DNA of 30,787 bases from Cloacimonetes bacterium UBA5835 (GTDB taxonomy: Bacteria; Cloacimonadota; Cloacimonadia; Cloacimonadales; Cloacimonadaceae): NCBI GenBank assembly GCA_002432865.1, contig DJGX01000011.1:1-30787 (forward strand), written 5' to 3'. Position numbers and translations under genes: made by a program. This document shows, piece after piece, positions 25,117 to 30,787 of this stretch. The notes under the pieces are model-generated. The model was not told the origin of the DNA. It saw only the letters and a list, made by a program, of their open reading frames with translations, and ran no database searches. Each line of letters opens with the position of its first letter. Position 1 is the stretch's first letter.

Positions 25117-26180
25117 TATAAACTCTCATACAAGTATTGATAACTATCGTAGCGTTCAATGGGAATAATGCCACTTTCCACAGCTTCAATAACAGCACAG
25201 TTTTCTTCGTGGATATGGCTGCAATCGCGAAACTTGCATTTGTTATGTAGATTTTCAAAACCGGGGAAGATCTTAGGAATATATTCTTTATCTTCACTAT
25301 GTAAAGTGATAGTTTTTATACCGGGTGTATCTAGAAGGTGGCCTCCAAAACTCCAGGGAATTAATATTGATTGCGAAGTAGTGTGTTTTCCTTTTTCATT
25401 GTAGTTGCTAATTTCAGCAGTAGGAAGATCTAAGGATGGCTCCAGATAGTTTATCAAAGAAGTTTTTCCAGTTCCTGAGTGACCAGTAAAGACGGAATCT
25501 TTATTAACCAGCAATTCTTTCAGTTCATTCATTCCTGTGCCACTAACCACTGAAGTATACAGTAAAGGGTAGCCCATTGCTTTATAGTAGGCAGTTTGGC
25601 TTTCCAGTTCCTGCTCATCATCCAAGAGGTCAATTTTATTAATTACTATGATTGGTTGTAAACCTTGAAGGGCAACAATACAAAGATAGCGATCAATCAA
25701 TCCTGCTTTTAATCTTGGTTTCAGCCAGGAGGAAGTGATAATTACCTGATCGATATTAGCAGCCAGGATGATTTCTTTTTGAAAGCTTCCTGTCCCATAC
25801 CGAATAAGAGCATTCTTGCGTGGCAATATTTTTTCAATTCGTTTATCGGAAACTATGGCAACATCAACGGCAACATAATCACCCACGGCAGCAATCTTAT
25901 GGCTTGAATACAAAAATTGTTTCAAGCGTCCACTCATTTTGGCGTTATGCAATTCCCCGTTTATTTCAACAATATAACGGTAATTACTTTTAATTTCCAT
26001 AATTCTGCCTTGCACAAGTTTCAGCCCTTCTTTATATGACTGGCTTGCTTTTGTGCTTATGCGGGCGGTTTTAAATTTTGCCTGCTCCTTAATTTCATCT
26101 AAGATTTCTGGATCGGGCAAGTGAACATTTTTCATTTTGCCTACCCAGCGGTTGGTCTTCTTTTTATCTTTTTGTTTCAT
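25116..26180 (-). CDS. rsgA: RsgA, small-subunit assembly GTPase
   Basis: A 354-residue circularly permuted GTPase that checks late 30S maturation. An OB-fold (about 55-120) precedes the G domain with motifs in permuted order: G4 NKID (181-184), G5 TSV (209-211), G1 GHSGTGKT (233-240) and G3 DTPG (284-287). The C-terminal zinc knuckle is C315, C320, H322 and C328. Compared with typical homologues of about 300 residues, there is an extra lysine-rich N-terminal segment of roughly 50 residues, which may contact rRNA. It is followed directly by nadK. Confidence 0.95.
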   Translation of the reverse strand: MKQKDKKKTNRWVGKMKNVHLPDPEILDEIKEQAKFKTARISTKASQSYKEGLKLVQGRIMEIKSNYRYIVEINGELHNAKMSGRLKQFLYSSHKIAAVGDYVAVDVAIVSDKRIEKILPRKNALIRYGTGSFQKEIILAANIDQVIITSSWLKPRLKAGLIDRYLCIVALQGLQPIIVINKIDLLDDEQELESQTAYYKAMGYPLLYTSVVSGTGMNELKELLVNKDSVFTGHSGTGKTSLINYLEPSLDLPTAEISNYNEKGKHTTSQSILIPWSFGGHLLDTPGIKTITLHSEDKEYIPKIFPGFENLHNKCKFRDCSHIHEENCAVIEAVESGIIPIERYDSYQYLYESL

Positions 26181-26203
26181 TTCCTCCCAAGCCAGGGATA
26201 AGT

Positions 26204-29125
26204 TTATTTCAGAGCTGGAATTATGGCATCAAATATATCTGCTGCCTCTTTAACTTTTGTTTCCGAGCCGAAAACAGCATAGTGATTTCTTAGCATTACT
26301 GCTTCAACGAGATCAGCATAGTTTCTGATATCTTCTTTTTTAGCAGATAGAACTTCGTCTCTAATTTGCTGTCTATCTTCATAGCTAAATCCGGTAATAT
26401 AGCTTTCGTCTGCTTTTTCTCCTGTTCCTTCAGGGGTTAAAGGATAATCCAGAGCAGATATTTCACCAATTATGTACTTATCGAATTCTTGCTTATCGCA
26501 ATCAAAACTTCTTAAGAATTCAGGAACAGAATCGAAGACCTCCAAGGTTTCTCTTAAATTGGGATCGCGGTAGGAGACAAAATATACATAACCACCGGGT
26601 GTGAAATCACTCATATTACCATAAGCTCCACCTTTAATCCGTAATTCTTTGTGTAAATAGTTGCTGCGGAGAATATTATTCAGTACTCTCAATTTTCCAC
26701 TGTAGGAATAACCTCTGCGAAAGAAGTTACCCCCTTTTGCACAATATTGAACTTGGATAGGTGCATAAATCCCTTCGTTATAATCGCGGATAGCATACAG
26801 ATTTTTAATGGGGGCAAATGCTTCCCCAGATACACAGGAGATTAGATTTGCCAATTCATTTGTGCTTGGTAAAATATCTTCCTCATCGGCTGTGATGCTG
26901 ATAATTAAATTATGGGTAGTAAAGAAGGTCTTTTTGATCCAGTTTAGCTCTTCGATGATATCATCAATAGCGGAATCCATATTATTCACGAGATCACAAA
27001 GGAAATGATAATAACCTAAGCCACTGGAAATATCTCTCCAATGATAGAGGTGAGAAATGGGTTTCAGCATTCTATGAATGGCAATTCTATGTCCTTGAAA
27101 AGGTAGCATTGTTTCAGTTTTAGCTTTAAGTTCTGCCAGCAGTTGTTTAATGCGTTGCGGATCATCAAACATTGGTTTTAGAGCATATTCAGAAGCAAGC
27201 TCCATCAGCTTTCCAAATTTAGTGCTTACCGCTTTTCCCGCTAAAACTATTTTAGGCAGGATATCATCCGGAGTTTGGTAATTGTTATATAAATCTATAT
27301 CTAAAGTTATACCGCCGGTATTAATATCAATTTCCGTAGAGCGCTGGGCAAAATTATAGTTTTCGCTATTCATCCATTCTGCCAACTGAGTGTATAGTTT
27401 AATCCAGGGCAAGTCTTCTTCTTCAGCATGAGCAATATCAAAATATGCTTTAAAATATACTATCCCGTTGGTAGTTAGAGGATGTTTCAGCAGAGTATAA
27501 TCCGCTTTAATTTCCTCTTCAATAGGATAATGTTTAGAAAGGGGGTTTAAGTCCGATAAGGAAAGAACTGGTATTTTTTCCAAGTTTTCCTTTTTCTCTG
27601 GTTCTTGTTGCCATTGTATTAGTTGTTGATTGAACTCGAGCAATTTGGTAATTTCCTTTTTGCTCATTTTCTTTTTTAATTCTGCTAATTTAGCAGCTGT
27701 TTCTTGTTCCTTTTTTTGAATCAAACCAGGTACGGGCTCGAAGACAATTTGATGAGAGTGTTTATTATAAAGCAAGACCTTCTCAATCAAATTTTCAAAA
27801 TAGGGCTCTTCTAAACCGCGACGCAGTTCTTTCAGCATAGGTTCGAAAGCAAGACAATCCATTGGATTTCCTGTATGCATCCATAGCGCTTGAGAATTTA
27901 GAGCATAAATTAAACCCTTGGGATAATATTGATACTGAGCTTCGCGCAAAGAAAATTCCAGCTTATTGATTATGGCTTCCACAAGTTTTTTATCGAAGCC
28001 GTTTTTCACGATATTTTCCAGTTCTTGTTTGATCAGTTTTACCAAAGGTTCAATATTTTCCTGTTTCACTTGTTTACAGATTAAACTGATTGTAGGTTGC
28101 AGAATATCGTTATGTACATAAACGAAGCTATCTTTGGCATAGCCGGAATCCCGAATTACTTTTTTCAGAGGAGAAGCGGGTGTATCCATCAACATTTCTG
28201 CTAAAGCTTTCAATGCTTGAGGCAGATATTTATCCGTAATCAAGCCATAAGTCCAGTTCAAAGATAGGTAATATTGCTCTTCAATATCTTTACCTTCTTC
28301 CAAGGGAATGTCCATTTTCGTTACTTTAGCTTTAGCGAAAGGCTTCTGCAATGGAAGATGCACTTTTTGTTTGCTGTCCTCAAATTGAGAAAGGTATTCT
28401 GCATCAATTATTTTCAATGTATCTGCCAGATTTAGATTCCCATATAGAGTTATTTTACTGTTCGAGGGATGATAGTATTTTTTATGGAAGGCAATAAAAT
28501 TGTCATAAGTTAATTCGGGGATAGAATCTGGGTCTCCTCCACTTTCAAAACTATATGGAGAATCCGGAAATTGCGCATGGAGGCTTTTACGGCCAATAAT
28601 ATTTTCTGGAGAAGATAAGGCACCCTTCATTTCATTGTAAACAACGCCGCGATAATTGAGAGGAGCATCTTCCGAAGTTAATTCCAAATGCCATCCCTCT
28701 TGATGCAAAATATTGGGCTGCTCGTAAATATTGGGAAAGAGAACTGCATCCAGGTAAACTCTCATTAAATTAATAAAATCCTTATCGTTTGTACTGGCTA
28801 CAGGATAACAAGTCATATCGGGAAAAGTCATAGCATTGATAAAAGTGTTCATACTACCTTTCACCAGTTCCATAAAAGTAGTTTTGGCAGGGAAGTTTCT
28901 ACTACCATTTAGAACTGAATGTTCCAAGATATGAGGACAGCCAGTATTATCTTCTGGAACGGTTTTAAACCCAATCATAAATACCTTATTGTCATCATCA
29001 CATTCATAATATATCAGTTCAGCGCCGCTTTTTATATGTTTGTAGAGGTGGGCGGTGGTTGATATCTCTTTAATTTCGCGCTTTTCAATTAATTGAAAGC
29101 CATAGATTAGCTCTTTTTGTTTCAT
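26204..29125 (-). CDS. M16C metallopeptidase (presequence protease / falcilysin type)
   Basis: A 973-residue zinc peptidase of the M16C (PreP) type. The inverted zinc motif HILEH is at 65-69 (H65, E68, H69), and the third ligand is E165 in NEMKGA. It has the two-half clam-shell organisation; the middle holds a charged helical hairpin linker (about 470-520, KKEQETAAKLAELKKKM). The C-terminal half lacks a zinc motif, as expected, and carries the RGYSYSGKLR and GGAYGNMSDF substrate-clamp region. These enzymes degrade unfolded peptides of up to about 65 residues. No signal peptide is seen, so a cytoplasmic peptide-scavenging role is likely, matching a peptide- and amino-acid-fermenting lifestyle. 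Confidence 0.94.
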   Translation of the reverse strand: MKQKELIYGFQLIEKREIKEISTTAHLYKHIKSGAELIYYECDDDNKVFMIGFKTVPEDNTGCPHILEHSVLNGSRNFPAKTTFMELVKGSMNTFINAMTFPDMTCYPVASTNDKDFINLMRVYLDAVLFPNIYEQPNILHQEGWHLELTSEDAPLNYRGVVYNEMKGALSSPENIIGRKSLHAQFPDSPYSFESGGDPDSIPELTYDNFIAFHKKYYHPSNSKITLYGNLNLADTLKIIDAEYLSQFEDSKQKVHLPLQKPFAKAKVTKMDIPLEEGKDIEEQYYLSLNWTYGLITDKYLPQALKALAEMLMDTPASPLKKVIRDSGYAKDSFVYVHNDILQPTISLICKQVKQENIEPLVKLIKQELENIVKNGFDKKLVEAIINKLEFSLREAQYQYYPKGLIYALNSQALWMHTGNPMDCLAFEPMLKELRRGLEEPYFENLIEKVLLYNKHSHQIVFEPVPGLIQKKEQETAAKLAELKKKMSKKEITKLLEFNQQLIQWQQEPEKKENLEKIPVLSLSDLNPLSKHYPIEEEIKADYTLLKHPLTTNGIVYFKAYFDIAHAEEEDLPWIKLYTQLAEWMNSENYNFAQRSTEIDINTGGITLDIDLYNNYQTPDDILPKIVLAGKAVSTKFGKLMELASEYALKPMFDDPQRIKQLLAELKAKTETMLPFQGHRIAIHRMLKPISHLYHWRDISSGLGYYHFLCDLVNNMDSAIDDIIEELNWIKKTFFTTHNLIISITADEEDILPSTNELANLISCVSGEAFAPIKNLYAIRDYNEGIYAPIQVQYCAKGGNFFRRGYSYSGKLRVLNNILRSNYLHKELRIKGGAYGNMSDFTPGGYVYFVSYRDPNLRETLEVFDSVPEFLRSFDCDKQEFDKYIIGEISALDYPLTPEGTGEKADESYITGFSYEDRQQIRDEVLSAKKEDIRNYADLVEAVMLRNHYAVFGSETKVKEAADIFDAIIPALK

Positions 29126-29134
29126 TTGTTCCTC

Positions 29135-30010
29135 TTACAATAGGTTATAGTCCTGCAAGCATTGTTTTAACATTGCACGGTTAGTTTCCAATAAAGGACA
29201 CATTGGACTGCGGAAAGCTAAATTAATTTTTCCCATCATCGCCAGTGCCTCTTTAGCAGGAATAGGATTAGTTTCAATAAACATCATTTCATTTAAGCGA
29301 GCTAAATATTGATGTTGTTTTGCCGCTGTAACAAAATCACCTTGTAAACAAGTAGAAATATGTTCACTTACCAAACGGGGAGCTACATTAGCAGTAACAG
29401 AAATTGTTCCCTTTCCTCCAATCGCAATAAGAGGAAGATTCATAGCATCTTCTCCACTCATCAAAGAAAAGTTGTCGGGAGCATCTCTAATTATTTGAGT
29501 GGCCTGAACTATATTTCCTGTGGCATCTTTTACTCCAACAATATTGGGATAGGTTTTTGCCAATTCTACCGTTGTAGCAGCATTCATATTTACACTTGTT
29601 CTACCGGGGACATTATAAATAATAATCGGAATATCCACTTTGGAAGCAATGATACCATAATATTCGAGCATACCTTTTTGTGTGGGCTTAATGTAATAGG
29701 GAGTGATAATTAAAGCATAATCGGCACCCAGTTCTTTTGCTTTTTGGGTGGAAGCTAAGGTCTGATGAAGATTATTGGTTCCTGTTCCAATCATAACAGG
29801 CAGTTTACTATCAATTTTCTTCATCGCAAAGCGTAATAGGGCATCTTTTTCATCAGAAGCCAAAGCACTCGTTTCTGCGGTTGTTCCTAATAGCAAAATA
29901 CCGGTTGTTCCATTTTCCAGATGAAACTGGATAAGATTTTCCAGAGCAGTCCAATCAATACTGCCATTTTTAAAAGGAGTAATTAGGGCAACATAAGTTC
30001 CTTGCAGCAT
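29135..30010 (-). CDS. dapA: 4-hydroxy-tetrahydrodipicolinate synthase
   Basis: A 291-residue DHDPS of the pyruvate-dependent aldolase family, condensing pyruvate with aspartate semialdehyde in the lysine/diaminopimelate pathway. The Schiff-base Lys is K161 in GVKDATG. The catalytic triad elements are T44 in GTTAE, Y132 in YNVPGRT (with R137) and Tyr in TPYY. The usual GTTGE is GTTAE here. It starts behind a strong GGAGG and heads the long operon ending with the nfeD-like gene; the M16C gene starts 9 nt after its stop. N-acetylneuraminate lyase is a less likely alternative, because the DHDPS-specific YNVPGRT motif is intact. Confidence 0.92.
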   Translation of the reverse strand: MLQGTYVALITPFKNGSIDWTALENLIQFHLENGTTGILLLGTTAETSALASDEKDALLRFAMKKIDSKLPVMIGTGTNNLHQTLASTQKAKELGADYALIITPYYIKPTQKGMLEYYGIIASKVDIPIIIYNVPGRTSVNMNAATTVELAKTYPNIVGVKDATGNIVQATQIIRDAPDNFSLMSGEDAMNLPLIAIGGKGTISVTANVAPRLVSEHISTCLQGDFVTAAKQHQYLARLNEMMFIETNPIPAKEALAMMGKINLAFRSPMCPLLETNRAMLKQCLQDYNLL

Positions 30011-30063
30011 TTTTTTTAACCTCCAAGGTTATATCCTTATTTATATAATACAAATTCTGTTCC

Positions 30064-30092
30064 ATTTTATGTAAATAAACCATTTCCGTCAA
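30064..30092 (-). promoter_or_regulatory. Candidate promoter of the dapA-M16C-rsgA-nadK-recN operon
   Basis: On the minus strand TTGACG (30092-30087) and TAAAAT (30069-30064) are separated by exactly 17 nt, about 54 nt upstream of the dapA start. There is no room for a full lysine riboswitch between it and dapA. Confidence 0.55.
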
Positions 30093-30137
30093 TCAAAAAG
30101 ATAGGGTTAACAGTTTTTTTGTGTAAAAAAATCTCCA

Positions 30138-30542
30138 CTAACCTTCTGGAATTAAAGAAAAAATAAATAAACCCAACACACAGCCTGCTGCATAACAAAA
30201 AAGATCTATATAGCGAAAACCGAAGCCAAATAGTAAACCACCGAAAACTGTTGAGCGGATTCTATCCAACCAAACAGGATGCCACAATTGACTCAATTCT
30301 ATTAAGCAAGAAAAATCAAAAGCAATTATGGCAATTTCCCAATTTCTTTGCCGAGTAAAAAGCATCCGGAATAAAGCACAAAAAGCCAAAGCCCACATTG
30401 TGTCTCCAGTATATTTTGCCAAAAAAGGAGGTAAAATATATCCGAATTTGCGGGAGGCAATACCCAAAAAAGAACTTAAAATAATAACCAACAAAGGAAC
30501 TGCCTTTTTCCAGATAGAAATACGCGCTATACTTCTTGGCAT
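30138..30542 (-). CDS. DUF2809-family small membrane protein (VanZ-like fold)
   Basis: A 134-residue protein with four hydrophobic segments: AVPLLVIILSSFLGIAS (14-30), GDTMWALAFCALFRML (46-61), NWEIAIIAFDFSCLIEL and LFCYAAGCVLGLFIFSLI. The pattern SRKFG near 30-34, then the Y-x-GD-x-LWA-like step (YTGDTMWAL) and IELSQLWHP, is that of the DUF2809 family (PF10990). Function is unknown; the family is often annotated VanZ-like. The upstream sequence has only a weak Shine-Dalgarno. It stands 127 nt before the dapA start with a separate promoter in between, so co-transcription with dapA is uncertain. Confidence 0.72.
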   Translation of the reverse strand: MPRSIARISIWKKAVPLLVIILSSFLGIASRKFGYILPPFLAKYTGDTMWALAFCALFRMLFTRQRNWEIAIIAFDFSCLIELSQLWHPVWLDRIRSTVFGGLLFGFGFRYIDLFCYAAGCVLGLFIFSLIPEG

Positions 30543-30787
30543 TACGGTTTTAACCTTGGTATTCGTATTTTATTATTTCCAGATACATTATAAACCTACG
30601 CTTACTACCTATCTTATTCAGTCAAGCATTTTGTTGAATAGGAAGAAGTGTGTGTATTTTTATCTCGCACAGATTTGATTTTAGAAACAAGGATTTAAGG
30701 ATTAAGAGGACTAATAATTTAAAGTTCATTTAGTATCTGTCGTCCCGCTGGGACTTTTTTTATTCGTTCTTCTTGTCGCCGGGTTAA
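30543..30787. other. Right-edge spacer with no gene
   Basis: 245 bases without a supportable gene. A minus-strand TATAAT lies at 30593-30588, about 45 nt upstream of the DUF2809 start, but no -35 sits at a fitting distance. A short terminator-like hairpin is at 30742-30761. Confidence 0.4.
30742..30761 (+). terminator. Short hairpin with T-tract (possible terminator or repeat arm)
   Basis: GTCCC (30742-30746), loop GCT and GGGAC (30750-30754) are followed by seven T residues. No plus-strand gene lies upstream in reach, so it may belong to an intergenic repeat or to a leader of the next locus outside the window. Confidence 0.35.

Noticed and set aside
30011..30137. Lysine riboswitch ahead of dapA
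   Set aside because: The spacer is only 127 nt and the promoter lies about 54 nt from the start codon, too little for the known element; no matching helices were seen.
30328..30678. 116-codon plus-strand frame overlapping the DUF2809 gene
   Set aside because: It is antisense to a membrane protein with clear family landmarks; its own product looks random.
1..30787. CRISPR array, tRNA, rRNA, insertion sequence or phage module
   Set aside because: No regularly spaced direct repeats, no tRNA-like cloverleaf, and no transposase, integrase or phage genes were recognised on either strand.

Overview
The window looks like a piece of an AT-rich, Gram-negative-type, anaerobic amino-acid-fermenting bacterium. 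The evidence is a very large secreted multidomain surface protein built from Fn3, CARDB-like, carboxypeptidase-regulatory and jelly-roll modules, a DUF5916 outer-membrane barrel, a CtfAB-type CoA-transferase and an M16C peptidase, mixed with ordinary housekeeping genes. This combination is what I would expect from the candidate phylum Cloacimonadota (Candidatus Cloacimonas and relatives). That assignment is inference; no rRNA gene is present to test it.

Layout. (1) 1-4583, minus: the 5' part of a giant secreted protein (1527 codons visible, 3' end outside the window). (2) 4761-7478, minus: a compact operon, DUF355 adenosine-specific kinase - thpR - recA - recX, behind a promoter-like sequence with a perfect TTGACA. 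(3) 7810-13960, an accessory block: the C-terminal remnant of a radical SAM/SPASM protein, immediately followed by a three-gene ABC exporter (COG4586-COG4587-COG3694 type), then a DUF5916 barrel (all plus); then, convergently, a secreted PAP2 phosphatase and a fragment of a second radical SAM protein (minus). (4) 13915-15063, minus: a PDZ/outer-membrane-domain gene split by a single in-frame TAA. (5) 15382-16704, plus: hflX. (6) 16705-17194: a gene-poor spacer with a five-tract G-quadruplex motif inside an inverted repeat and a clear terminator for the next operon. (7) 17195-20323, minus: SRAP (HMCES/YedK) protein - REC/HD-GYP regulator - CoA-transferase subunits A and B. (8) 20502-21176, plus: endonuclease III, divergent from SRAP. 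(9) 21191-30010, minus: dapA - M16C metallopeptidase - rsgA - nadK - recN - DUF4349 - nfeD-like, mostly overlapping or closely spaced, with a good promoter ahead of dapA. (10) 30138-30542, minus: DUF2809/VanZ-like membrane protein.

How the genes fit together. DNA maintenance recurs: recA/recX, recN, nth and the abasic-site crosslinking SRAP protein lie in four separate transcription units. The accessory block carries the most unusual content. Radical SAM debris lies on both flanks of an ABC exporter, a barrel and a phosphatase, and the SPASM remnant ends 14 nt before the exporter ATPase. That suggests a former peptide-modification and export cassette that lost its maturase, although this is inference. 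No CRISPR array, tRNA, rRNA, insertion sequence, phage gene or recognisable defence system was seen.
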